Shown: positions 28,464 through 36,192 of the stretch, piece after piece | Layout: every line of letters starts with the position of its first letter | How positions within the stretch are numbered: the first letter of the stretch is position 1 | Origin: Geodermatophilus obscurus | Lineage (GTDB): Bacteria > Actinomycetota > Actinomycetes > Mycobacteriales > Geodermatophilaceae | Assembly (NCBI RefSeq): GCF_900115395.1 | Contig: NZ_FOWE01000001.1 | Span: 558,001-622,000, forward strand | Length of the DNA: 64,000 nucleotides | Direction of reading: 5' to 3' | Position numbers and translations under genes: made by a program | Notes under the pieces: model-generated | Told to the model about the DNA's origin: nothing | The model's input: only the letters and a program-made list of their open reading frames with translations | Database searches by the model: none

Positions 28464-28469
28464 AGTATA
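28464..28469 (-). promoter_or_regulatory. Leaderless -10 element for the integrase-like gene
   Basis: TATACT on the - strand, 7 nt before GTG 28456, and one base downstream of dispersed repeat copy 4. Confidence 0.6.
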
Positions 28470-28470
28470 C

Positions 28471-28484
28471 CCGTTATCCCCAAC
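28471..28484 (-). repeat. Dispersed intergenic repeat, copy 4
   Basis: CCGTTATCCCCAAC. In the gene's direction it reads GTTGGGGATAACGG then G then TATACT, so it occupies the promoter spacer of the integrase-like gene. Confidence 0.85.
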
Positions 28485-28511
28485 AAACGATGAAAAGACC
28501 GCGACGGACGA

Positions 28512-28544
<33 letters not shown>

Positions 28545-30125
28545 TCACCCACCAGGACCGGGAGCACCCTCCTGCCCGGGCAGGAGGCGGGAGCGGATGT
28601 CGGGCTTGAGGACCTTGCCCACCTTCGAGCGCGGCAGGTCGTCCCAGACGAGGACCTCCTTGGGTGCCTTGACGCCGCCGATCCGGGACCGGGCGAACGC
28701 CCGGAGGTCGGCCGGGTCGGGGGAGGTGCCGGCCCGCGGCTGGACGACGGCCACGACCCGCTCGCCCCACTTCTCGTCGGGGAGGCCGATCACGGCACAG
28801 TCCTGCACCGTCGGGTGCGCCAGGAGCGCCTGCTCGACCTCGGCGGAGTACACGTTGAAGCCGCCGCTGATGATCATGTCCTTCGCGCGGTCGACGAGGT
28901 AGAGCCAGCCGTCGTCGTCGAGGTAGCCGATGTCGCCGGTGTGGTGCCAGCCGAAGCGGCCGGCCTCGGCGGTGGCCTGCGGGTCGCGGTGGTAGCCGTC
29001 CATGACCAGGGAGCCGCGGACGACGATCTCGCCGCGCTCGCCGGCGGGCAGCAGCCGGCCCCCGGGGTCCATGACGGCGACGGTGGTCAGCGGTGTCGGG
29101 CGGCCGGCGGAGGCGAACCGCTCGAGGGCGGGGGAGCCGTCGGGGCGGAGGTGCTCGGCCGGGGACATCGTCGAGATCATCATCGGTGCCTCGGACTGGC
29201 CGAACAGCTGCCCGAGGACCGGGCCGATGCGGCGGATGGCCTCCTCGAGGCGGTGCGCGGACATCGGCGCGGCGCCGTACCAGAGGCACTGCAGGGAGGC
29301 GAGGTCGGTGGTGTCGAGGTCGGGGTGGGCCAGCAGGGCGTAGACCAGGGTCGGCGGCAGGAAGGTGTGGGTGATGCGGCGCCGCTCGACGAGGGCGAGG
29401 AAGTCGCCGAGGTCGGGTGCGGGCATGACGACGACCTCGCCGCCGAGCGCCATCACCGGGAAGCACAGCACCCCGGCGGCGTGGGTCAGGGGCGCGAGCG
29501 CCAGGTACCGGGGCCGCCCCCGGAACGGATAGCTCATGAGCGTCAGCGCCGACATCGTCTCGACGTTGCGGTCGGTCAGCCGCACGCCCTTGGGCCGGCC
29601 GGTCGTCCCGCCGGTGCCGACGAGCATCACCAGCCCACCGGGCGGCGCGGCCCCGGGACCAGTGGCCTCGGGACTTGCGGCCTCGGGACCTGCGGCCAGC
29701 CACTCGGTGAGCGACGGGTCGCCGCGGTCGCCCTCGCCGTCGAGGCAGACGAGGATGGTCAGCCGGGGCAGGCGGTCGCGGATCGCGGCGACCAGCGGCG
29801 CGTAGGAGCGCTGGTAGAGCAGCGCGGTGCAGCCGAAGAGGTCGAGCAGCTCCCGGTTCTCCTCGGCCTCGTTGCGGGGGTTGACCGGGCACCACACCGC
29901 CCCGGCGCGGGCGATGCCGAAGACGCCGGCGAAGGAGACCGGGTCGTTGGTCGACAGGACCGCCACGGCGTCGCCGGGCAGGACGCCGGAGCGCGTGAGC
30001 GCCCCGGCGACCCGCCGGCTGTGCCGCTGCACCTCGGCGTAGGTCATCGAGCGGTCCCCGCTGGTGAGGCAGGGGGCGTCCGGCCCGAGGGAGGCGCCCT
30101 TGTCGAGGTAGGCGGTGAGGCTCAT
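28545..30125 (-). CDS. Acyl-CoA synthetase (AMP-dependent ligase)
   Basis: A 526-residue ANL-family ligase that activates a carboxylic acid as an acyl-AMP and then acyl-CoA. It has the P-loop-like motif VGTGGTTGRPKGV (near residue 165), GQSEAPMMIST (A5), HHTGDIGYLDDDGWLYLVDRAKD (A7-A8), and the C-terminal Lys in PRSKVGKVLKPDIR. Membership and substrate are open; medium- or long-chain or aromatic acids are possible. ATG 30125 overlaps the stop of the upstream gene (ATGA), so it is the last gene of a three-gene operon. Confidence 0.92.
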   Translation of the reverse strand: MSLTAYLDKGASLGPDAPCLTSGDRSMTYAEVQRHSRRVAGALTRSGVLPGDAVAVLSTNDPVSFAGVFGIARAGAVWCPVNPRNEAEENRELLDLFGCTALLYQRSYAPLVAAIRDRLPRLTILVCLDGEGDRGDPSLTEWLAAGPEAASPEATGPGAAPPGGLVMLVGTGGTTGRPKGVRLTDRNVETMSALTLMSYPFRGRPRYLALAPLTHAAGVLCFPVMALGGEVVVMPAPDLGDFLALVERRRITHTFLPPTLVYALLAHPDLDTTDLASLQCLWYGAAPMSAHRLEEAIRRIGPVLGQLFGQSEAPMMISTMSPAEHLRPDGSPALERFASAGRPTPLTTVAVMDPGGRLLPAGERGEIVVRGSLVMDGYHRDPQATAEAGRFGWHHTGDIGYLDDDGWLYLVDRAKDMIISGGFNVYSAEVEQALLAHPTVQDCAVIGLPDEKWGERVVAVVQPRAGTSPDPADLRAFARSRIGGVKAPKEVLVWDDLPRSKVGKVLKPDIRSRLLPGQEGAPGPGG

Positions 30126-31240
30126 CGGTGCTCGGTCACCACCGGGTCGAGCACCAGGCCGAACTGGCGGAGCACGCCGAGCAGCTGCCGGTGGCCGAAC
30201 GCCTGGCAGCCGGAGGCGAAGCCGGCCTTCAGCGGGGGCTGCTGCAGCAGCGACATCGCCGCCCAGGCCTGCAGGAGCCCGGTCTGCTTGTAGTTGCTGT
30301 TGCCGTGGATGACGACGTGCTTGCGGCCGAGCGGGCCCGAGGCGTGCACGGAGTCGACCGACACGTTCAGCCGCGGGTTCTCCCGGGGCGGCATGCCGGT
30401 GGCCCACTGGTCGGCGACCGCGGCGAGGGCGTCGTCCCACTGGTCGCGGGGCAGGGTCTTGACGTCGCTCTCCACGGCCGCGGTGGTGGCGACGACGGCC
30501 TCCATGACCGGCCGGTTCATCACCCCGCCGGCGACCGTGACGTTGGCCACGCGCGGGTCGTTCTTGAACCACACCGGGTGGCTGGTGCCGCCCCACGGCA
30601 CGGCGAGGCCGAGCTCGTGCCGGCCGGGCACCACGACGTCCCACCTCGAGAGCGGGTCGACCTTCACGTACTGGTTCTCCTGCAGGTGGAACCAGTCGGC
30701 CTTGAGGATGGTGAAGATCGTCTGGGTGGAGGCGTAGGTCGGGAAGCCCTTCCACAGCACGAGGACGTCGAGGGTGTCGAGGCCCGGCGTCTCCAGGGCG
30801 ATGTTGGCTGCGATCTCACCGGTCGTGTACATCTGCGCGATCCCGGGGGAGAGCAGCAGGCCGGCGTCGGCGAAGTCGGTGCCGAAGCGCTCCTGGGCGG
30901 CCATGACCCAGTCCTGCTCGCCGGTGGTGTCGAGGTAGTGCGCCCCGGTGGCCAGGCACGCCTCGGCGACCTCGAACCCGTACCTGATGAAGGGGCCGAC
31001 GGTGTTGCAGACGACCGAGGCGCCGCGGAAGAGGTCGGTGAGCGCCTCCACGGTGTGCTCGACCTCGACGATGTCGACGTCGGCGGTCTCGATGCCGGGG
31101 ATGCGGCCGACCACCTCCTGGCAGCGGTCCTTGTCGCGGCCGGCGGCCACGAACGGGACGTTGAGCTCGCGCAGGTACTCGCAGATCAGCCGGCCGGTGT
31201 AGCCGGAGGCGCCGTAGACGACGACGGGCTTGGTGCTCAT
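30122..31240 (-). CDS. Saccharopine dehydrogenase-like NAD(P)-binding protein
   Basis: A 372-residue protein with an N-terminal Rossmann fold (VVVYGASGYTGRLICEYL, residues 6-23) of the saccharopine-dehydrogenase or DUF5938 type, the CNTVGPFIRYGFEVAEACL helix and the HYLDTTGEQDW motif of this family. Related proteins include trans-acting enoyl reductases. The C-terminal half is conserved-looking but unassigned. In an operon with an SDR and an acyl-CoA ligase, it is probably a reductase in breakdown or modification of an acyl substrate. Start ATG 31240. Confidence 0.85.
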   Translation of the reverse strand: MSTKPVVVYGASGYTGRLICEYLRELNVPFVAAGRDKDRCQEVVGRIPGIETADVDIVEVEHTVEALTDLFRGASVVCNTVGPFIRYGFEVAEACLATGAHYLDTTGEQDWVMAAQERFGTDFADAGLLLSPGIAQMYTTGEIAANIALETPGLDTLDVLVLWKGFPTYASTQTIFTILKADWFHLQENQYVKVDPLSRWDVVVPGRHELGLAVPWGGTSHPVWFKNDPRVANVTVAGGVMNRPVMEAVVATTAAVESDVKTLPRDQWDDALAAVADQWATGMPPRENPRLNVSVDSVHASGPLGRKHVVIHGNSNYKQTGLLQAWAAMSLLQQPPLKAGFASGCQAFGHRQLLGVLRQFGLVLDPVVTEHR

Positions 31241-31271
31241 GGCTGGGTCTCCTCGCTGCTGTCGGGGGTGC

Positions 31272-32075
31272 TCAGGAGCCCATGCCGCCGTCGACGGCCA
31301 GGCCGGTGCCGTTGACGAAGCGGGCGGCGTCGGAGGCCAGGAAGACGACGGCGTCGGCCATGTCGGCGACCTCGCCGAGCCGTCCCGACGGCGTCAGCCC
31401 GACCACGGCCTCGACGGCGGCCTGGGGGCTGTCGAAGAGGCCCAGCTCGGCGCAGTCGACGGCGAGCTTCACGCCCATGGCCGTGGGCACCAGGCCGGGG
31501 TAGACGCAGTTGACGCGGACGCCGTAGCCGAGCCGGCCGGCCTCCGCGGCGGCGATGCGGGTCATCCGGTCGACGGCGGACTTGGTGCCGGAGTAGCCGG
31601 CGATGCCGGGGAAGGCGATGGTCGCCGCGACCGAGGAGACGTTGACGATGGCGCCGCCGGTGCCGGCCGCTCCGCCGGGCCGCATGGCGCGCAGGCCGTG
31701 CTTCATGCCGAGCGCGGTGCCGACGACGTTGACGTCGAGCATGCGGCGCAGGTCGCCGGCGTCGATGTCGGTGACCAGTGCGGTGACCTCGACGCCGGCG
31801 TTGTTGACGAGCACGTCGAGCCCGCCGAGCTGCTCGACGGTGGCGGTGACGGCGGCCTCCCAGCCGGCCTCGTCGGTCACGTCGAGGTGGACGGACCCCG
31901 CCGTCACGCCCTCCTTGGCGAGCAGGCGGGCGGTCTCGGCCGCCTCTTCGTCGAGGACGTCGCCGACGACGACCGAGGCGCCTGCGCGGGCGAGTGCCTG
32001 GGCCATGCCCTGTCCGAGGCCGCGTGCGCCTCCGGTGACCAGCGCCTTGCGGCCGTGCAGTGCGGGGACCGACAT
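31272..32075 (-). CDS. SDR-family oxidoreductase
   Basis: A 267-residue classical SDR: TGGARGLGQG cofactor motif (residues 13-22), NNAGVEV, Ser in NVSSVAA, catalytic YSGTK (near 160) and the C-terminal GTGLAVDGGMGS. It resembles FabG-like or steroid and alcohol dehydrogenases. ATG 32075 has a GGAG site; an in-frame GTG-led extension upstream is unrelated. It is the first gene of the operon and is divergent from a TetR gene. Confidence 0.93.
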   Translation of the reverse strand: MSVPALHGRKALVTGGARGLGQGMAQALARAGASVVVGDVLDEEAAETARLLAKEGVTAGSVHLDVTDEAGWEAAVTATVEQLGGLDVLVNNAGVEVTALVTDIDAGDLRRMLDVNVVGTALGMKHGLRAMRPGGAAGTGGAIVNVSSVAATIAFPGIAGYSGTKSAVDRMTRIAAAEAGRLGYGVRVNCVYPGLVPTAMGVKLAVDCAELGLFDSPQAAVEAVVGLTPSGRLGEVADMADAVVFLASDAARFVNGTGLAVDGGMGS

Positions 32076-32128
32076 CGGGACTCCTCGTGCTCGGGAGGTC
32101 CGGGGGCGCGGATCCGGCCCCCGGGATG

Positions 32129-32140
32129 TGACGCGCGTCA
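32129..32140. promoter_or_regulatory. Perfect palindrome, candidate TetR operator
   Basis: TGACGCGCGTCA, a perfect 12-bp palindrome in the spacer between the SDR operon and the TetR gene. Confidence 0.5.
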
Positions 32141-32155
32141 TGCTCGACCCGGATC

Positions 32156-32193
32156 TGGACGAGCGTCAAGAGATTCCTGGACACTCGTCAAGA
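32156..32193. promoter_or_regulatory. Two direct repeats, candidate regulator sites
   Basis: TGGACGAGCGTCAAGA and TGGACACTCGTCAAGA, 22 bp apart (about two helical turns), in the same divergent spacer. Confidence 0.5.
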
Positions 32194-32262
32194 CCGCAGG
32201 CGCGCCGGTACGCTCCGCCCCGGGGCACGCGTCCGGTGCCCGCCGCCGACCGGAGGAGCGCC

Positions 32263-32883
32263 GTGGGACCCGCCGTGGCCGACCGGCTCGAGGGGCGCGC
32301 GGCCGACAAGGTCGCCCGGCGCCGCAGCGAGCTCGCCACCGCCGCGCTCAAGACGCTGTCCGAGCTCGGCTACGCCCGGACCAGCCTGCGCGAGATCGCC
32401 GCCAACTCCGAGTACTCCCACGGGGTCCTGCACTACTACTTCCGCGACAAGGTGGAGCTGATCACCCACTGCGTGCGGGAGTACAAGGCCCGCTGCGCCA
32501 CCCGCTACGACGAGGCGGTGGCGACGGCGACCACCGCCGAGGAGCTCGTCACCGGGTTCCTGCGCGAGCAGACCGCGACCCTCACCGGCGAGCCGGAGAT
32601 GCACCGCCTCTGGTACGACCTGCGCAACCAGGCGATGTTCGAGCCCGCGTTCCGGGCCGACGTCGCCGAGATCGACCAGCTGCTCGAGCAGATGGTCTGG
32701 CGGGTGGTCACCCGGTACGCGCAGTTGTCCGGCGCCGAGCCGCGCGTCGCCGCGCCGGCGTTCTACGCCGTCCTCGACGGGCTCTTCCAGCAGGCGCTGC
32801 TCCGGCAGCTGGCCGGCGACCCGCAGGCGGCGGCGGACCTGCGGGCGTCGGTGCAGGCGGTGCTCCCGCAGCTCGTGCACTGA
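32263..32883 (+). CDS. TetR-family regulator
   Basis: A 206-residue repressor-type regulator. The N-terminal helix-turn-helix spans about residues 16-62 (ELATAALKTLSELGYARTSL, then SHGVLHYYFRDKVELITH) and the ligand domain follows. GTG 32263 has a GGAGGAG site; GTG 32275 is an alternative. The divergent layout and the palindromes in the spacer suggest it controls the SDR, saccharopine-dehydrogenase-like and acyl-CoA ligase operon and itself, probably in response to an acyl-CoA or acid. Confidence 0.92.
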   Translation: MGPAVADRLEGRAADKVARRRSELATAALKTLSELGYARTSLREIAANSEYSHGVLHYYFRDKVELITHCVREYKARCATRYDEAVATATTAEELVTGFLREQTATLTGEPEMHRLWYDLRNQAMFEPAFRADVAEIDQLLEQMVWRVVTRYAQLSGAEPRVAAPAFYAVLDGLFQQALLRQLAGDPQAAADLRASVQAVLPQLVH

Positions 32884-32966
32884 CCGGGCATGCCGCCGCC
32901 GACGTCCGGATGCCCGTCGGGGGACTGAGCAGGTCACTCCGCGGCGAGTGCGGTTATCGTCCCGCC

Positions 32967-33842
32967 ATGTACACCGCGAGCTGGCGAGACGTCGTCCGGC
33001 GTGAGCTGTTCGGTCCGCGCCCCGACCGCCGGGACGCGCCCTACCGGCTGGTCGTCCGGCTGGCGCTGGTGGTGTTCCGGCTGCTGGGGCTGCGCTTCGA
33101 CGTCCGCGGCTCCGAGCACGTGCCCGCCGCCGGCGGTGCGGTGGTGTGCAGCAACCACGTCAGCTACCTCGACTTCACCTTCCTCGGCCTGGCCGCGCTG
33201 CCCCGGCGCCGGCTGGTGCGGTTCATGGCCAAGGCCTCGGTGTTCGGCCACTGGTTCGCCGGCCCCTTCATGCGGGCGATGCAGCACATCCCGGTCGACC
33301 GCAAGGCCGGCGCCGCCGCCTTCGACGCCGCGGTGCGGGCGCTCAAGGACGGCCAGGTCGTCGGGGTCTTCCCCGAGGCGACGATCAGCCAGAGCTTCAC
33401 GGTCAAGGACCTCAAGGCCGGCGCGGCCCGCATGGCCATCCAGGCCGGGGTGCCGATCCTGCCGGCCGCGGTCTGGGGCGGGCACCGGGTGGCCACCAAG
33501 AAGCGCCCCGTCGACCTCACCCGCGGCCGCGCGGTGACCGTGCTGGTGGGCGAGCCGATCGTCGCCGAGCCCGGGGAGACCCCGGCGGCGCTGCTGGCCC
33601 GGACGCGGGCAGCGATGGAGGCCCTGCTCGACGAGGCGCAGCGCAGCTACCCGCAGCAGCCGGCGGGCCCGGAGGACCTGTGGTGGCTGCCGGTGCACCT
33701 CGGTGGCACCGCCCCCACCCTGGAGGAGGCCGCGGCGCGCGACCGCGACGACGCCGCCGGGGCGCGGGTCCGCGCCCGCACCTCCCGCCGCGCCCGGCTG
33801 CGGGCCCGGCTGCGCCGCCGGCCCCCGTCCGCGGCGGCCTGA
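32967..33842 (+). CDS. 1-acyl-sn-glycerol-3-phosphate acyltransferase
   Basis: A 291-residue PlsC-family enzyme that acylates lysophosphatidic acid or a related glycerolipid at the membrane. The catalytic HxxxxD is NHVSYLD (near residue 65), and FPEATIS and the Pro in VPILPAAVWG are the downstream blocks. An N-terminal hydrophobic stretch (LVVRLALVVFRLLGL) may anchor it. The C-terminal 50 residues are Arg/Ala-rich and not conserved. ATG 32967 lies 6 nt after a TATCGT -10. Confidence 0.93.
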   Translation: MYTASWRDVVRRELFGPRPDRRDAPYRLVVRLALVVFRLLGLRFDVRGSEHVPAAGGAVVCSNHVSYLDFTFLGLAALPRRRLVRFMAKASVFGHWFAGPFMRAMQHIPVDRKAGAAAFDAAVRALKDGQVVGVFPEATISQSFTVKDLKAGAARMAIQAGVPILPAAVWGGHRVATKKRPVDLTRGRAVTVLVGEPIVAEPGETPAALLARTRAAMEALLDEAQRSYPQQPAGPEDLWWLPVHLGGTAPTLEEAAARDRDDAAGARVRARTSRRARLRARLRRRPPSAAA

Positions 33843-33864
33843 CCCGACCGCCTGACCGGGCCGC

Positions 33865-34437
33865 CTACTCCACGACCGGCGGGGCCATCAGCCGGAACGC
33901 CTCCAGCTCGACGTCGTACCACCGGCGCATCCGGCCCAGCGGCTGCATGCCCAGCCGCCGGCACACGGCCAGCGACGGCTCGTTGCCGGGGCGCACGACG
34001 GCGTAGACCTCGGGCACCCCGGCGCCGAAGGCGTGCGCCACGACCGCCCGGGCGGCCTCGGTGGCGTAGCCGTGTCCCCAGCAGTCGGGGTGCAGGTGCC
34101 AGCCCACCTCCACCTCGCCGACCCCGCCGGGCAGCGGCTTGAGCAGCCCCGTGCCGGCCACGACCGGCTCCCGGCCGCCGACCTCGGTGCCGCCGATCTC
34201 GGTGCCGCCGATCTCGGTGCCGCGGACCTCGATCGCCCAGCAGCCGAAGCGCGGGTCCGCCCGGGTCACCTCCGCCCAGCGGCCGACCAGCTCCACCGGC
34301 CCCACGGACGGCGGGCCGCCCAGCCACCGGGTGACCTCGGGGCGGGAGTAGGTGTCGGTGAGCCGGGCCAGGTCGTCGCGGCAGGTGGTCCAGCGGCGCA
34401 GCCGCAGCCGCGGGGTGAGCAGCTCCCCGTCCGGCAC
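33865..34437 (-). CDS. GNAT acetyltransferase (RimJ/RimL-like) with a repeat insertion
   Basis: A 190-residue N-acetyltransferase: LTPRLRLRRW start, EVEVGWHLHPDCWGHGYATEA acetyl-CoA loop (near 120) and the NEPSLAVCRRLGM motif. Between strands an insertion GTEIGGTEIGGTEVGG (residues about 72-87) is encoded by a 15-bp DNA repeat. It could be a loop expansion. GTG 34437 is the start. Substrate unknown. Confidence 0.88.
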   Translation of the reverse strand: MPDGELLTPRLRLRRWTTCRDDLARLTDTYSRPEVTRWLGGPPSVGPVELVGRWAEVTRADPRFGCWAIEVRGTEIGGTEIGGTEVGGREPVVAGTGLLKPLPGGVGEVEVGWHLHPDCWGHGYATEAARAVVAHAFGAGVPEVYAVVRPGNEPSLAVCRRLGMQPLGRMRRWYDVELEAFRLMAPPVVE

Positions 34438-34515
34438 CGCTCCTGCCTACCGTCGCCACCGGGGTCCGGCCACCCGGGGACGGGAGCCGCCGCGCCCGCC
34501 GTCATGATCGGCGGT

Positions 34516-36048
34516 ATGACCCCCCGTACGGCCCCCGGCACCGGCCTGCTGCTCACCGACGTCACGGTCGGCGACCGGCCCGGCCGCGCGGTGCACGTCG
34601 TCGACGGGCGGATCGCCTGGGTCGGGGCGGCCGGCGACGCGCCGCGGGCGGGCCGGGTGCTGGCAGGGGAGGGCGCGCTGCTGACCCCGGCGTTCGTGGA
34701 CGCGCACGTGCACGCCACCGCGACCGGCCTGGCGCTGACCGGTCTCGACCTCCACTCGAGGTCGAGCCTCGCGGACGCGCTCGCCGCGGTCACCGCGGCC
34801 GCCGGCACCGCCGCCCCGGGGGTGCTGCTGGGCACCGGCTGGGACGAGACCGGCTGGCCGGAGGGCCGCGGCCTCACCCGCGCCGACCTCGACGCCGTCG
34901 TCGGGGACCGGCCGGCCTACCTGGCGCGGGTCGACGTCCACTCGGCCACGGTCTCCACGGCGCTGCTGGACCGGGTCCCCGGCATCGCCGACCTGCCCGG
35001 CTTCTCCGCCGACGGGCAGCTGCGCCTCGACGCCCACCACGCCGCCCGCCGGGCCGCCTACGGCGCGGTTCCCGCCGCGCAGCGGGCCGCCGCCCAGGAG
35101 GCGACCCTGGCCGAGGCCGCCCGGCTGGGCATCGGCAGCCTGCACGAGATGGCCGGGCCCGAGGTGTCGGGCGCCGAGGACCTGCGGGCGCTGCTGGCCC
35201 TGGCGGCCGGCCGCCCCGGCCCGCGGGTGCTCGGCTACTGGGGCGAGCTCGCCGGACGCGGCGGGTTGGACCCGGTGCACGAGCTCGGCCTGGCCGGCGC
35301 CGGCGGCGACCTGTTCTGCGACGGCGCACTCGGGTCGCACACCGCCGCGCTGAGCAGTCCCTACCGCGACCGGCCCGGCACCAGCGGCGCGCTGCGCTTC
35401 GACACCGACGAGCTCGTCGACCACGTCCGGGCGTGCACGGTGGCCGGCGTGCAGGCCGGGTTCCACGTCATCGGCGACGCCGCCGTCGAGCAGGTCCTCG
35501 ACGCCGTCGGGGCGGTGGTGGCCGTGCTGGGCCTGCCCGCCGTGCGCGCCTGCCGGCACCGGCTCGAGCACGTGGAGATGACCGGCCCGGACGCCATCGC
35601 GCGGATGCGCGCCTGGGGCATGGTGGCCAGTGTCCAGCCCGCCTTCGACGCGGCGTGGGGCGGGGACGCGGGCATGTACGCCGAGCGCCTCGGCGTCGAG
35701 CGGGCGCTGGCCACCAACCCCCTGGCCGCGCTCGCCGACGCCGGCGTCGCCCTCGCCCTGGGTAGCGACGCCCCGGTGACGCCGATGGACCCCTGGGGCG
35801 GGGTGCACGCCGCCGTCGACCACCACACCCCCGGGGCGGGCCTGCGCCCCTTCGACGCTCTCGACGCGGCCACCCACGGCGGCTGGCACGCCGTCCGGGC
35901 CGAGACCGCCGCCGGGCCGCTCGCCGTCGGCGCGCCGGCGGACCTGGCGCTGTGGGACACACCGGCGACCCTGTCGGCAGTGCTGGACACCCGGGCCCGG
36001 CCCGGGTGCACCGCCCTGGTGGTGGCCGGGGAGGTGCTGTCGCTGTAA
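34516..36048 (+). CDS. Amidohydrolase-family protein (YtcJ-like)
   Basis: A 510-residue metal-dependent amidohydrolase. Motifs are FVDAHVHATATG (metal HxH), HVIGDAAVEQV, HRLEHVE and the late GSDAPVTPMDPWGGV. This fits the subgroup like YtcJ/imidazolonepropionase-like hydrolases, with an extended N-terminal beta-domain. ATG 34516 is 7 nt after a CATGAT -10 element (34503-34508), hence probably leaderless; ATG 34504 four codons earlier is possible. Substrate not deduced. Confidence 0.9.
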   Translation: MTPRTAPGTGLLLTDVTVGDRPGRAVHVVDGRIAWVGAAGDAPRAGRVLAGEGALLTPAFVDAHVHATATGLALTGLDLHSRSSLADALAAVTAAAGTAAPGVLLGTGWDETGWPEGRGLTRADLDAVVGDRPAYLARVDVHSATVSTALLDRVPGIADLPGFSADGQLRLDAHHAARRAAYGAVPAAQRAAAQEATLAEAARLGIGSLHEMAGPEVSGAEDLRALLALAAGRPGPRVLGYWGELAGRGGLDPVHELGLAGAGGDLFCDGALGSHTAALSSPYRDRPGTSGALRFDTDELVDHVRACTVAGVQAGFHVIGDAAVEQVLDAVGAVVAVLGLPAVRACRHRLEHVEMTGPDAIARMRAWGMVASVQPAFDAAWGGDAGMYAERLGVERALATNPLAALADAGVALALGSDAPVTPMDPWGGVHAAVDHHTPGAGLRPFDALDAATHGGWHAVRAETAAGPLAVGAPADLALWDTPATLSAVLDTRARPGCTALVVAGEVLSL

Positions 36049-36192
36049 CGGAAGCCGACCCTCCGGGAGAGGGAGAGGGCCGGTCGTGCAGCCGGTCGCC
36101 GCGTACGGGATGGGATGCTGGTCGGCGGGCCACGCCGTGGCCCGTGCCCGCGGGGGAGCCGGGCGCCGGCCGACGTCGCGGGGAGGGCAGCG
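36049..36192. promoter_or_regulatory. Leader region of lnt
   Basis: A 144-bp spacer with a 7-bp hairpin GGGCCAC-GCC-GTGGCCC at 36127-36143 and a second GC-rich inverted repeat around GGCCGGTCG. I recognise no riboswitch. Confidence 0.35.
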
